Origin: an uncultured Pseudomonadota bacterium
Lineage (GTDB): Bacteria; Pseudomonadota; Gammaproteobacteria; Burkholderiales; Thiobacillaceae
Assembly: GCA_903835655.1 (NCBI GenBank)
Contig: CAILNT010000037.1
Span: 1-64,000, forward strand
Length of the DNA stretch: 64,000 bases
Direction: 5' to 3'
Below are positions 52,504 to 62,096 of the stretch, in pieces (within the stretch, counting starts at the first letter, position 1; the number at the start of each line of letters is the position of its first letter). Position numbers and translations under genes: made by a program. The notes beneath the pieces are model-generated. The model had not been told where the DNA came from and did no database searches. It saw only the letters and a list, made by a program, of their open reading frames with translations.

Positions 52504-53793
52504 ATGACCCACCCGATCGAAAACCTGCTGCTGAATTTCGTCCACAACCTGGGCAATCCCTCGCTACTGCTGGAGGCGGGTGTGTTCGCCTGCCTCGTGG
52601 CCGTATCCTGGCTGATGCTGACCGCCTTGCGCAGGCGTGCCGATGTCGCCGGGCAGATGCTGCTGAGCCCAGCGGAATGGTGGCGCCTGGTGCTGCCCGG
52701 ACTACTCCTGCCCTTGTTGCTGGTGGGCCGGGCGGTGCTGGGGCGCAGCCAGAACGTGGACCTGTTCAACCTGGCCCTGCCGTTACTCGCCTCGTTCTTC
52801 GCCATCCAGTCCACGCTCTATCTCCTGCGCCGGGTCTCCAAACAGGGGCGTGCGCCGCTCTCGCTGCAATACGGAATTTCCTGGCTGCTCTGGGGCATCG
52901 TCGCGCTGCACGTCACCGGCCACCTGAAAGCCGTCATCGCCGCCATGGATGGCATAGGCTTCAACATCGGCAACCAGCATCTCTCGCTCTATAGCGTCCT
53001 GGTCGGCCTGTTCTCGCTGGGCGCGCTGATCACCCTGGCGCTGTGGCTGTCGAAGCTGGCCGAGGGACGTCTGCTCCTGGCCATGCCAGGCAATGCCAAT
53101 CTGCGGCTGGCCCTGAGCAAGATGACGCGCGGCCTGCTGCTGCTGGTCGCGGTCCTGATCGCCCTGCCGCTGGTGGGCATCGACATCACCGTGCTTTCGG
53201 TTTTCGGCGGCGCGCTCGGCGTCGGTTTGGGCCTGGGTTTGCAGAAGATCGCCGCCAACTACGTCTCGGGCTTCACCTTGCTGCTGGAGCAGTCGATCCG
53301 CATCGGCGACATGGTGACTGTGGGAACGTGCTACGGCGAGATCACCCAGATCGCCACGCGCTACACGGTGATCCGCGGCCTGGACGGCAGCGAGAACATC
53401 ATTCCCAACGACACCCTGATTACCTCGACCGTAATCAACCACACGCTGGCCAATCGCGACAGCCAGGTCCGGCTCACGCTGCAAGTGGCCTACGACACGG
53501 ATCTGGCCGTCGCCAGGCAGCTCATGCTGGAGGCGCTGGATCAGGTGGGCATCGCCCTGCCCGAACCGGCACCCCAGGTGCAATTGAGCAATTTCGCCGA
53601 CAATGGCATCGCCCTGGAACTGGTGTTCTGGATCAACCACCCGGAGGCGGGCGAACGCAAGCTGCGTTCCGACATCCACTGGGGCATCTGGGAACGATTT
53701 TCACACGCAGGGATCGAAATCCCCTTTCCGCAGCGGGTCGTGCATTTGGCCGGCACACTCCCCGCATCTCCCGGCCAAGCGAGAACAGCATGA
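52504..53793 (+). CDS. MscS-family mechanosensitive channel
   Basis: 429 residues with about five N-terminal transmembrane helices. The pore-lining helix is rich in Gly/Ala: GGALGVGLGLGLQKIAANYVSG, followed by the beta-domain signature IRIGDMVTVG and EITQIATRYTVIRGLDGSENIIPN. The C-terminal vestibule domain is complete. It opens under membrane tension to release solutes. It follows the rhodanese gene by 18 bases and overlaps the desaturase start by four bases. Confidence 0.93.
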   Translation: MTHPIENLLLNFVHNLGNPSLLLEAGVFACLVAVSWLMLTALRRRADVAGQMLLSPAEWWRLVLPGLLLPLLLVGRAVLGRSQNVDLFNLALPLLASFFAIQSTLYLLRRVSKQGRAPLSLQYGISWLLWGIVALHVTGHLKAVIAAMDGIGFNIGNQHLSLYSVLVGLFSLGALITLALWLSKLAEGRLLLAMPGNANLRLALSKMTRGLLLLVAVLIALPLVGIDITVLSVFGGALGVGLGLGLQKIAANYVSGFTLLLEQSIRIGDMVTVGTCYGEITQIATRYTVIRGLDGSENIIPNDTLITSTVINHTLANRDSQVRLTLQVAYDTDLAVARQLMLEALDQVGIALPEPAPQVQLSNFADNGIALELVFWINHPEAGERKLRSDIHWGIWERFSHAGIEIPFPQRVVHLAGTLPASPGQARTA

Positions 53794-54965
53794 ACACTTC
53801 CATACAAGGTTTGATCGACCTGTCCTGGTGGGGCTATGTCGGAGTCACCCTCCTGCTCACCCACATCAGCATCGTCAGCATCACCCTCTACCTGCATCGC
53901 GCCCAGGCACACCGGGCGCTCGACCTCTCACCGGCCGCCAGCCACTTCTTCCGCTTCTGGCTCTGGCTCACCACCAGCGCCGTCACCCGCGAGTGGGTCA
54001 GTGTCCACCGCAAACACCACGCCCGCTGCGAAACCCCCGAAGACCCGCACAGCCCGGTGATTTACGGTATCCGCAAGGTACTCCTGGAAGGCGCGGAGTT
54101 GTACCGGGCCGAAGCCGCAAAAACCGACACCCTGGAGCGCTTCGGTCACGGCACTCCGGACGACTGGATCGAGCGTCATGTCTACACCGGGCGACGCAAC
54201 CTGGGCATCCTGTTCATGCTGGCGATCGATCTGCTGCTCTTCGGCGCCATCGGCCTGACCATCTGGGCGGTGCAGATGCTCTGGATGCCGGTGTTCGCCG
54301 CCGGCATCGTCAACGGCGCGGGACATTACTGGGGCTATCGCAACTTCGCCTGTGACGATGCCAGCACCAATATCCTGCCCTGGGGCATCCTCATCGGTGG
54401 CGAGGAACTCCACAACAACCACCACGCCTACGGCAGTTCCGCCAAGCTATCCAACCGCTGGTACGAATTCGACATCGGCTGGGGCTACATCCGTGTGCTG
54501 GAATTGATCGGCCTGGCCCGGGTGAAGAAGATCGCGCCCAAGGTGCGCTGGGGCGAGATCAAGCACTTCTGCGACGCCGATCTCCTGCACAGCGTGGTCA
54601 CCCACCGCTACGACGTGCTCACCCGCTACGCCCGCGGCATGAAACGCACCTACTCGGAAGAACTCGACAAGCTGCCCTCCTGCCTGCCGGAGGACATCAC
54701 CCTGAAACAGGTACGCGCCTGGTTCGGCCACAATCTCGCCGATCTGAAAAACGACGAACGGCGTCATCTACAAACGCTGCTGGCGCAAAGCCCGCGCCTG
54801 GAGACCCTCTACCGTATGCGCCAGGAACTCGTCGCCCTCTGGAGCCGCTCCACTGCTTCCAGCGATATCCTGGTGAGGCAGCTCCAGGACTGGTGCCAGC
54901 GCGCCGAAGACAGTGGCATCGAGGCCCTCTCCCAGTTCTCTTTCAGGCTGCGCCGATACGCCTGA
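53790..54965 (+). CDS. Acyl-CoA/acyl-lipid desaturase (delta-9 type)
   Basis: 391 residues, membrane di-iron enzyme. The three histidine boxes are HRAQAHR, HRKHH and HNNHHAYG, separated by hydrophobic membrane segments, the stearoyl-CoA desaturase pattern. The C-terminal ~120 residues are soluble and charged. It introduces a double bond into fatty acyl chains to keep membranes fluid. The ATG at 53790 overlaps the mscS stop (ATGA), so channel and desaturase are co-translated. Confidence 0.94.
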   Translation: MNTSIQGLIDLSWWGYVGVTLLLTHISIVSITLYLHRAQAHRALDLSPAASHFFRFWLWLTTSAVTREWVSVHRKHHARCETPEDPHSPVIYGIRKVLLEGAELYRAEAAKTDTLERFGHGTPDDWIERHVYTGRRNLGILFMLAIDLLLFGAIGLTIWAVQMLWMPVFAAGIVNGAGHYWGYRNFACDDASTNILPWGILIGGEELHNNHHAYGSSAKLSNRWYEFDIGWGYIRVLELIGLARVKKIAPKVRWGEIKHFCDADLLHSVVTHRYDVLTRYARGMKRTYSEELDKLPSCLPEDITLKQVRAWFGHNLADLKNDERRHLQTLLAQSPRLETLYRMRQELVALWSRSTASSDILVRQLQDWCQRAEDSGIEALSQFSFRLRRYA

Positions 54966-55072
54966 ACGCGACCGCTCCGACGTGGCCGTCATCATTTCTT
55001 CATCTTCCTGTCACGAGCGGGTAACCGTGGGTTTCTACCTTTGACACACTACCGTGATGAAAAGGATATCCC

Positions 55073-55837
55073 ATGCTCCAGGAAGGCATCGGCAAGGAAG
55101 GCAGACACAACAAGCAGTTTCACGTCAGCATGGCGCGCCATCAGGATGAAGTGCGCGAAGCGCAACGCCTGCGCTGGAAGGTCTTCGCCGACGAGATGGG
55201 TGCGCGCCTGTCCGGCCCGGAAGCCGGCGTGGACAGCGACTTCTACGATGCCCATTGCGAGCATCTCCTGGTACGCGACCCTGACAGCGGCGAAGTGGTC
55301 GGCACCTATCGCATCCTCAGCCCCGACGCCGCCAAACTCGTGGGCAGTTATTACTCGGAAAACGAATTCGACCTCACCCGCTTGCAGCACCTGCGCCCTC
55401 GCATGGTGGAACTCGGCCGCTCCTGCGTGCATGCCGACTACCGCAGCGGCGGCGTCATCACCCTGCTCTGGGCCGGCCTGGCCGGCTACATGCTGAAAAG
55501 CGGACATGAATACCTGATCGGCTGCGCCAGCATCGGCATGGCGGACGGCGGCCATAACGCTGCGGGCATCTGGCACGCGACCAAGGAACGGCATCTGGGT
55601 CCGATCGAATGGCGCGTCTTCCCGCGTTGCCCCTTGCCCCTGGATGCGCTGAAATCGGCCGCCGCTCCCGTCCTGCCGCCGCTGGTCAAGGGATATCTGC
55701 GCCTGGGTGCCCAGGTCTGCGGCGAACCGGCCTGGGATCCAGATTTCAATACAGCCGATCTGCCCATCCTGCTGTCCATGAAGAACCTCAATCCGGCCTA
55801 TGCGCGCCACTTCATGAAGCAGGAGCGAAATGGCTGA
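55073..55837 (+). CDS. olsB: OlsB-like ornithine N-acyltransferase (GNAT fold)
   Basis: 254 residues. EAQRLRWKVFADEMGARL, VGTYRILSPDAAKLVGSYYSENEFDL, VELGRSCVHADYRSGGVITLLWAGL and YLIGCASIGMADGG are the conserved blocks of the OlsB/hemolysin-like acyltransferase family. Such enzymes add a 3-hydroxy fatty acyl chain from ACP to the alpha-amino group of ornithine, giving lyso-ornithine lipid. It is followed 15 bases later by a PlsC-type acyltransferase, the expected second enzyme. Confidence 0.85.
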   Translation: MLQEGIGKEGRHNKQFHVSMARHQDEVREAQRLRWKVFADEMGARLSGPEAGVDSDFYDAHCEHLLVRDPDSGEVVGTYRILSPDAAKLVGSYYSENEFDLTRLQHLRPRMVELGRSCVHADYRSGGVITLLWAGLAGYMLKSGHEYLIGCASIGMADGGHNAAGIWHATKERHLGPIEWRVFPRCPLPLDALKSAAAPVLPPLVKGYLRLGAQVCGEPAWDPDFNTADLPILLSMKNLNPAYARHFMKQERNG

Positions 55838-55852
55838 ACCCAGCCGGACAGG

Positions 55853-56662
55853 ATGATGCCCGCCCTGAAACTCCTGCGCATGGCCGGCCACCTCCTGGTC
55901 GGCTCCGTCACCATCCTGTTGCTGTTCCCGCATCTGGACCGGTACGAACGCGGTCGCCGCGTGATGCTCTGGTCGACCCGATTCCTCAAGGTGCTGGGTG
56001 TGCGCCTCGAGGTGATCGGGCGCGGTCCCTCGGTACGCGCCGGTGGTGCCTTGCTGGCGGCCAATCATGTCTCCTGGCTGGATATCCACCTGCTGCACAG
56101 CCTGTTACCGGCGCGCTTCATTTCCAAGGCGGAGGTGCGCAACTGGCCGTTGTTCGGCTTCCTGGCGAGGGCCAGCGGCACGGTGTTCCTGGTGCGCGAG
56201 AAAAAATCGGATGCGGTTCGGGTGAACCAGATCATGGCGTCCCACCTGCGCGACGGGGATTGCCTGGCGCTGTTTCCGGAAGGCACCACGTCCTCCGGCA
56301 GCGGTCTCCTGCCCTTCTACCCCTCGCTGTTCCAGCCGGCGGTGGATGCGGCGGCACAGGTCTGGCCGGTGCGGATACGCTATCTTGCCGCGGACGGCGG
56401 CCCCTGCCTGGACGCGGCCTATTTCGGCGACATGACGCTGGGCGAGTCGGTGCTGAAAGTGCTGCGCCTGAAGGGCCTGCGCGCGCAGGTAACGTTCCTG
56501 CCACCCATCCCCAGCCCGGGGCTTGCCCGCCGCGAGCTGGCGCAGGCGACCGAGGCGGCGATCCGTGCGTCCTTCGTCGCGGAGGTGCCCGCGGCTATAC
56601 CTTCCGCCGCGCCGGACAGCGCACCTGGAAACACTGTTCGTCTTCCAGCCGGAAGGCGGTAA
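55853..56662 (+). CDS. olsA: PlsC-type acyltransferase, OlsA-like
   Basis: 269 residues, with an N-terminal hydrophobic helix (about 12-28). The catalytic HX4D motif is ANHVSWLDIHLLH; other acyltransferase blocks are FISKAEVRNWPLFG, GTVFLVREKK and LFPEGTTSSGSGLLPFYPSLF. With OlsB upstream it probably acylates lyso-ornithine lipid; a general 1-acylglycerol-3-phosphate acyltransferase role is also possible. The last ~22 codons overlap the convergent apaH gene by 68 bases, and the C-terminal tail is Ala/Pro-rich and not conserved. Confidence 0.85.
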   Translation: MMPALKLLRMAGHLLVGSVTILLLFPHLDRYERGRRVMLWSTRFLKVLGVRLEVIGRGPSVRAGGALLAANHVSWLDIHLLHSLLPARFISKAEVRNWPLFGFLARASGTVFLVREKKSDAVRVNQIMASHLRDGDCLALFPEGTTSSGSGLLPFYPSLFQPAVDAAAQVWPVRIRYLAADGGPCLDAAYFGDMTLGESVLKVLRLKGLRAQVTFLPPIPSPGLARRELAQATEAAIRASFVAEVPAAIPSAAPDSAPGNTVRLPAGRR

Positions 56663-57410
56663 GCGCGCCCCCCCAGAGACAGCCCGTATCCAGCGCCACC
56701 ACGTCTTCGCGCACCAGCAGGCCCAGCGTCGACCAGTGTCCGAACAGGATGCGCGCGTCACACCCGCGGCGATTGGGGAAATCGAACCAGGGAACCAGGT
56801 CCGGAGACACCGAGTCCAGGCCCAGTTTGTGCTGGTATTCCAGGCCGCCGTCGCTGTGTAGATAGCGGGTGCGGGTCAGCGCATTGGCGATGAAGCGCAG
56901 ACGATCCTGGCCGGTGAGCAGCGGACTCCAGCGCCTGGGTTCATTGCCATACATGTCTTTCAGGAAGTCGCGCCAGCGCGGCCCGCGCAGGGCGTGCTCG
57001 AGTTCGCCCGCATGGGTCTGGGCGGCGGCGGCATCCCATTGCGGCGGCAAGCCGGCATGGACCATGAGCCACTCGCCCTCCCGGTAGAGCATGGGGCGCT
57101 GCCGCAACCATTCCAGCAGATCCTCGCGATCGGGCGCTTGCAGGATCATCTCCAGGGTGTCCTTGCGATGCGGCGGCACGAACCCTTGCGCCACCGCGAG
57201 CAAGTGCAGGTCATGGTTACCCAGCACCGCCACCACGCAGTCGTCGTGCGCCCTGCACCAGCGCAGCACGCCCAACGAATCCTCGCCGCGATTGACCATA
57301 TCCCCGGTGATCCAGATGCGGTCACGGCTGCGATCGAACTCGAGGGCGGCAAGCAGCACTTCCAGTGCTTCGTTACAGCCCTGGATGTCGCCAATGACGT
57401 AAGTGCTCAT
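56595..57410 (-). CDS. apaH: Diadenosine tetraphosphatase (symmetrical)
   Basis: 271 residues, calcineurin-like metallophosphatase. STYVIGDIQGC (GDIxG), WITGDMVNRGEDS, VAVLGNHDLHLLAVAQG and MVHAGLPPQWD are the metal-binding motifs; FGHWSTLGLL and VALDTGCLWGGALTA are the C-terminal blocks. It hydrolyses Ap4A and also removes Np4-type RNA caps. The ATG at 57410 is right before STYVIGDIQG; the track's longer form is not conserved. Its 3' end overlaps olsA on the opposite strand. Confidence 0.96.
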   Translation of the reverse strand: MSTYVIGDIQGCNEALEVLLAALEFDRSRDRIWITGDMVNRGEDSLGVLRWCRAHDDCVVAVLGNHDLHLLAVAQGFVPPHRKDTLEMILQAPDREDLLEWLRQRPMLYREGEWLMVHAGLPPQWDAAAAQTHAGELEHALRGPRWRDFLKDMYGNEPRRWSPLLTGQDRLRFIANALTRTRYLHSDGGLEYQHKLGLDSVSPDLVPWFDFPNRRGCDARILFGHWSTLGLLVREDVVALDTGCLWGGALTAFRLEDEQCFQVRCPARRKV

Positions 57411-57569
57411 GGAATTCCTTGCTCGGCCGATGGATGACGGGTGCGGCATCCCGGTTCCAGCCAAAGGAGTGCGGGATAGCGTACGGAACGGGCCCCGGCC
57501 CGCACTCAACGCCACGAAACCCAGCGCAGTTTACGCTGCTCTGGATACTCCGGGTCGAGGCGCGCCGGG

Positions 57570-58964
57570 TCAGGCCCCTTCCCGCCAGCCGCCGCCCAGG
57601 GCGAGGAACAGGTCCACCGTCGCCGCCAGGCGCGCTTGCCGGTTGCGCAGCAGGGACAAGGTGGCGTCGTTCAGGCTGCGCTGGCTGTCCAGCACCTCCA
57701 GATAGGGCGAATAGCCCGCCTGGTAGCGGGCCTGGGCGAGTTTCAGGGCGCGGGCCGCGGCCGTCACCTGGGCATCCAGTTGCGTGTCCCTCTCCGCGCT
57801 CCGGCGCAGGACGACCAGGGCGTCGTTCACCTCCTTGAAGGCGCTTTGAACGGCCTTCTGGTAGGCCGCCAGAGCCTGCTTCTGCTGGGCGGATACCTGG
57901 TCCACCTGGGCGTCGAGGCGACCGGCGTCGAAGAGGGGCAGGTTGAGGCCGACCCCCAAACTCCATATCCGGGAAGGCGCGCCCAACAGCCCGGCCAGTT
58001 GGGCGCTCTCGCCCCCGAGGAGGCCGGTGAGCGAGATGGAGGGGAACAGGGCGGCACGGGCCACGCCGATGCGGGCGTTCGCCGCCACCAGTTGCGCCTC
58101 GGCCTGGCGCACATCCGGCCGGGCTTCCAGCAGCGTGGCAGGCAGTCCAGCGGGCGGGCGCGGTGGCAGCGGCAAGTGTTCCAGATCGCCGGCGGCGAGC
58201 TTGAGATCCATGCGGCCCACCAGCAGGGCGAGCTGGTGTTCGGCCAGGGCGCGCTGCTGCATCAGGTCGACCCGTTGAGCCGCGGCCGCGGCCTGGGCCC
58301 CTTCGGCCTGACGCAGATCCAGCTCCGAGGCAAGACCGCTGGCCAAGCGAATCTGGACGATGGCCAGGGCGGACGCGCGGGTTTCCAGCGTCGCCGTCGC
58401 CACCTTCACCTGGGCATCCAGGGCGCGCAGGCCGACATAGCTCTGAGTGACCAGACCGGCCAGCGTCAGGGCGAGGGTATCCCGCCCGTAACGGCTGGCC
58501 AGGGCCGAGGCGCGCGCGGATTCGGACGCGCGCCGCAGCTTGCCCCAGAAATCCAGTTCGAAGCTGGTGCCCGCGGCCAGGTGCAACTTCTCCTGCACCG
58601 CGGGTACAGTGTTCAGGGGGACCGCATCGGTGGCACTGGAACGGGAACGCACGTCGCCTGCGCCCAAATCGACTTCCGGGAACAGGGCGGCGCCGGTCTG
58701 GCGCAGCACGGCATCCGCCTCCTCGACCCGGGCGGCGGCCAGGCTCTGGTCGGCATTGCCGGTCAGTGCCTCGGCCACCAGAGCGTCGAGCACCGGGTCA
58801 CGGAACAATTTCCACCATTCCCGGTTCACGGCCGCCGCCTGGTTGTCCGTGGCCTCGGTGTACTGGGCCGGCACGCCGCTGGCGGGCCTATGGTAATCCG
58901 GGCCGAGCACGCTACAGCCGGATACGGCCAGAGCGAGGATCAGGGGAGACTTGAGGAACTTCAT
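57570..58964 (-). CDS. oprM: RND efflux outer-membrane lipoprotein (OprM/NodT family)
   Basis: 464 residues. The lipobox LALAVSGC marks Cys17. The mature sequence begins SVLGPDYHRP, then EWWKLFRDPVLDALVAEAL. Two internally related halves (ARVEEADAVLRQTGAALFPEVDL and AEAQLVAANARIGVARAALFPSISL) form the TolC-type alpha-barrel. It is the exit duct of the tripartite pump. The ATG at 58964 overlaps the RND gene stop (ATGA). The track ORF runs far upstream in another frame of the RND gene and is not real there. Confidence 0.95.
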   Translation of the reverse strand: MKFLKSPLILALAVSGCSVLGPDYHRPASGVPAQYTEATDNQAAAVNREWWKLFRDPVLDALVAEALTGNADQSLAAARVEEADAVLRQTGAALFPEVDLGAGDVRSRSSATDAVPLNTVPAVQEKLHLAAGTSFELDFWGKLRRASESARASALASRYGRDTLALTLAGLVTQSYVGLRALDAQVKVATATLETRASALAIVQIRLASGLASELDLRQAEGAQAAAAAQRVDLMQQRALAEHQLALLVGRMDLKLAAGDLEHLPLPPRPPAGLPATLLEARPDVRQAEAQLVAANARIGVARAALFPSISLTGLLGGESAQLAGLLGAPSRIWSLGVGLNLPLFDAGRLDAQVDQVSAQQKQALAAYQKAVQSAFKEVNDALVVLRRSAERDTQLDAQVTAAARALKLAQARYQAGYSPYLEVLDSQRSLNDATLSLLRNRQARLAATVDLFLALGGGWREGA

Positions 58965-61900
58965 GGCTGCTTCTCCTCGTGGGGCAAGTCGCCCACCGGC
59001 ACCACCACCTTGCCGCGGCTGAGCCAGACGAAGAACAAGGGGATGAACAAGGTAGCGATGAAGGTGGCGGCGAGCATGCCGCCGAACACCCCGGTGCCCA
59101 TGGAACGACGCGCGGCGGCGCCGGCGCCGGTGGCCGCCACCAGGGGCACCACACCCAGAACGAAGGCCAGGGAGGTCATGATGATGGGGCGGAAACGCAG
59201 CCGCGCGGCCTCCACCGCCGCGTCCAGCAGGTCCATGCCTTCGGCCCGCTTCTGGGCGGCGAACTCCACGATCAGGATGGCGTTTTTCGAGGCCAGGCCG
59301 ATCAGTGTCACCAGGCCGATCTGGAAATAGATGTCGTTGGGCATGGCGCGAAACGTCACCGCCAACAGGGCGCCCAACAGGGCGAAGGGCACCGCCATGA
59401 TCACCGCCAGGGGCAATGACCACTTCTCGTACTGGGCCGCCAGGATCAGGAAAACCATGAGGATGGCGAACCCGAAGGCCTGCACCGAGGAGCTGCCGGT
59501 GCGTTTTTCCTGGAAGGCCTGGCCGGACCAGGAGATGGTGTAGCCCTCCGGCAGCACGGCGGTGGCGGTCTCCTCGACGATGCGGATGGCGTCGCCGGAA
59601 CTCACGCCCGGCGCGCCGCTGCCCATGACCTTGGCGGCGAGGAAGCCGTTGAAACGTTCCACCTGCTCCGGCCCGACCACCGGTTTCACCTTGATCATGG
59701 CGGACAGGGGTACCAGGCTGCCGCTGCTGCTGCGGACATAGACCTTGCCCATATCCTCGGGCCGGGAGCGGTACGCCTGGTCCGCCTGGATCTGTACACG
59801 ATAGGTACGGCCCGCCTTATTGAAGTCGTTCACGTACAGGCTACCCATGGTGCCTTGCAGGGCGTCATAGATGTCCGTCAGCGGAATGCCCATGGCCAGA
59901 ACCTTGGCCTCGTCCACCTCGACGAACAGTTGCGGCACCGTGGGGCGGAAGAAGGTGTTGATGCCGGTGAGTTCCTTGCGCTGTTTCAGCGCCTCGATGA
60001 AGGCCTTGACCACCTCGTTCAGGCGCCGGGTCTCGCCGTCGGCGCGGTTCTGCACATAGACCTCGAAACCGCCGGCACTGCCCAGGCCGCGGATCGGTGG
60101 TGGGTTGAACACCAAGGCCATGCCGTCGGCCAGGCCCATGCCACGACCCATGAACAGCTTGGCCAGGTCCGGCGCCTGGTCGTGTCGCTCGTCCCAGGGT
60201 TTCAGGTTGATGAACATGGAGCCGGCGTTGGTCTTGTTGCTGCCGCCGATGAAGTCGAAGCCGCCGATGAGGAAGGCGTGCTCCACCGCGGGATGCTTGA
60301 GGATGGCGTCGCGGAACTCCCCGCCGGACTTGGCTGTGCGGGCCAGCGTGGCATTGTCCGGCAACTGGATGCTGCCGATCAAATAGCCCTGGTCTTCCGC
60401 CGGCACGAAGCTGCCCGGCACCGCGCGCAGCAGCAACCCGCTGGCCACGAGCACCAGGCCGAACACCACGGTGCCGATGAGCTTGTGGTGCAGGATGCGG
60501 GTGACGGTACGAATGTAGAAGCGGGTCAGGCTGGCGAAAGCGCGGTTGAACGGGCGAAACAGGCGGTGTTCCTGATGGCTGGGCTTGAGCAGCAGGGAGC
60601 ACAGCGCCGGGGTGAGCGTCAGCGCCACCACGCCGGAGATCACCACCGACACCGCCACGGTCACGGCGAACTGCTTATAGAGCTGCCCGGCGATGCCGCC
60701 CAGGAAGGCCACCGGAATGAACACTGCGCACAGCACCAGAACGATGGCCACCACCGCGGAAGACACCTCGCGCATGGCTTCGATGGCCGCCGCGTGCGGG
60801 GAAAGTTGCTGCTCCACCATCAGCCGCTCCACGTTTTCCAGCACGACGATGGCGTCGTCCACCACGATGCCGATGGCCAACACCATGGCGAACAGGGTCA
60901 GGGTGTTGATGGAGAACCCGAACAACCACAGGCCGGCGAAGGTGCCGATCAGCGACACCGGCACCGCCACCATGGGAATCAGGGTGGCGCGCCAGCTTTG
61001 CAGGAACACGAACACCACCAGCACCACCAGCAAAGCCGCTTCGCCCAGGGTATGCATCACTTCATGGATCGAGGCCTTGACGAAGCGGGTGGTGTCGAAG
61101 GGAATCAGATACTCCACCCCCTTGGGAAATTTTTTCTTCAGCTCGTCCATCTTGGCGCGCACCCGGTCGGCGGTCTCCAGCGCGTTGGCGCCGGTCTGCA
61201 ACATCACCCGGATGCCGACCGCCGGACGCCCGTCCAGGTTGACGAAGGCGTCGTAAGCCTGGGCGCCCAACTCGATGCGCGCCACGTCCTTCAGGCGCAG
61301 GACGCCGCCCGGACCGTCGGAGCGCAAGACGATGTTGCCGAATTCCTCCGTCTGCACCAGACGGCCACGGGCGACCACCGTATAGACCAGTTGCTGATCG
61401 GCCGCGGTGGGTTCCTGGCCGATCTTGCCGGCCGCGAACTGGGCGTTCTGGGCGCGGATGGCGTTGGCCACGTCGCTGGTGGTGATCCCCAGCTGCGCCA
61501 TGCGTTCAGGCTTCAGCCAGATCCGCATGGAATAATCCTGGGCGGCAAAGATGCCGGCATCGCCCACGCCGGGCAGGCGCTTCAATTCGTCGACGAGATT
61601 GATGGTGGCGTAGTTGGACAGGAACAGGCGGTCCACCGAGCCGTCCGGCGACATCAGGCCCACGGCCAGGAGGATGTCCACCGAGCGTTTCTGCACCACC
61701 ACCCCGTTGCGCCGGACGTCGTCGGGCAGGCGCGGCTCCGCGGCCTTCACCCGGTTGCTGACGTTCACCGTGGCCATGTCGGCGTTGGTGCCCACTTCAA
61801 AGGTGACGGTGATGGTCAGAGAGCCGTCGGCCGCGGCCGAGGAGTTGAAGAACGCCATGCCTTCCACCCCGTTCAGCTGCTCCTCGATGGGCGCCGCCAC

Positions 61901-62083
61901 GGTCTTGGCCAGAGTCTCGGCGCTGGCACCCGGATAATTGGCGCTGATGATGACTGTGGGCGGTGAAATCTCCGGGTACTGGGCCACCGGCAGGATGCGG
62001 GAAGCCAGGACGCCGGCGATGACGATGACGATGGAGATGACCGAGGAGAAGATCGGCCGGTCGATGAAAAATCGCGAGTTCAT
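58961..62083 (-). CDS. acrB: RND multidrug efflux inner-membrane transporter (AcrB/MexB-like, HAE1)
   Basis: 1040 residues, full length. MNSRFFIDRPIFSSVISIVI is the typical start. Proton-relay residues are in AIGIVVDDAIVVLENVERL (Asp-Asp on TM4) and GLASKNAILIVEFAA (Lys on TM10). Two large periplasmic loops with porter and docking domains flank each half. It is proton-driven export of hydrophobic compounds, drugs or solvents. It is between acrA and oprM in one operon, likely repressed by the divergent TetR regulator. Confidence 0.97.
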   Translation of the reverse strand: MNSRFFIDRPIFSSVISIVIVIAGVLASRILPVAQYPEISPPTVIISANYPGASAETLAKTVAAPIEEQLNGVEGMAFFNSSAAADGSLTITVTFEVGTNADMATVNVSNRVKAAEPRLPDDVRRNGVVVQKRSVDILLAVGLMSPDGSVDRLFLSNYATINLVDELKRLPGVGDAGIFAAQDYSMRIWLKPERMAQLGITTSDVANAIRAQNAQFAAGKIGQEPTAADQQLVYTVVARGRLVQTEEFGNIVLRSDGPGGVLRLKDVARIELGAQAYDAFVNLDGRPAVGIRVMLQTGANALETADRVRAKMDELKKKFPKGVEYLIPFDTTRFVKASIHEVMHTLGEAALLVVLVVFVFLQSWRATLIPMVAVPVSLIGTFAGLWLFGFSINTLTLFAMVLAIGIVVDDAIVVLENVERLMVEQQLSPHAAAIEAMREVSSAVVAIVLVLCAVFIPVAFLGGIAGQLYKQFAVTVAVSVVISGVVALTLTPALCSLLLKPSHQEHRLFRPFNRAFASLTRFYIRTVTRILHHKLIGTVVFGLVLVASGLLLRAVPGSFVPAEDQGYLIGSIQLPDNATLARTAKSGGEFRDAILKHPAVEHAFLIGGFDFIGGSNKTNAGSMFINLKPWDERHDQAPDLAKLFMGRGMGLADGMALVFNPPPIRGLGSAGGFEVYVQNRADGETRRLNEVVKAFIEALKQRKELTGINTFFRPTVPQLFVEVDEAKVLAMGIPLTDIYDALQGTMGSLYVNDFNKAGRTYRVQIQADQAYRSRPEDMGKVYVRSSSGSLVPLSAMIKVKPVVGPEQVERFNGFLAAKVMGSGAPGVSSGDAIRIVEETATAVLPEGYTISWSGQAFQEKRTGSSSVQAFGFAILMVFLILAAQYEKWSLPLAVIMAVPFALLGALLAVTFRAMPNDIYFQIGLVTLIGLASKNAILIVEFAAQKRAEGMDLLDAAVEAARLRFRPIIMTSLAFVLGVVPLVAATGAGAAARRSMGTGVFGGMLAATFIATLFIPLFFVWLSRGKVVVPVGDLPHEEKQP

Positions 62084-62096
62084 GCCATGCCCGCCT

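Noticed and set aside
59855-61966. 703-codon plus-strand ORF opposite the RND transporter
   Set aside because: Shadow frame of acrB; extreme His/Gln/Gly composition and no start signal.
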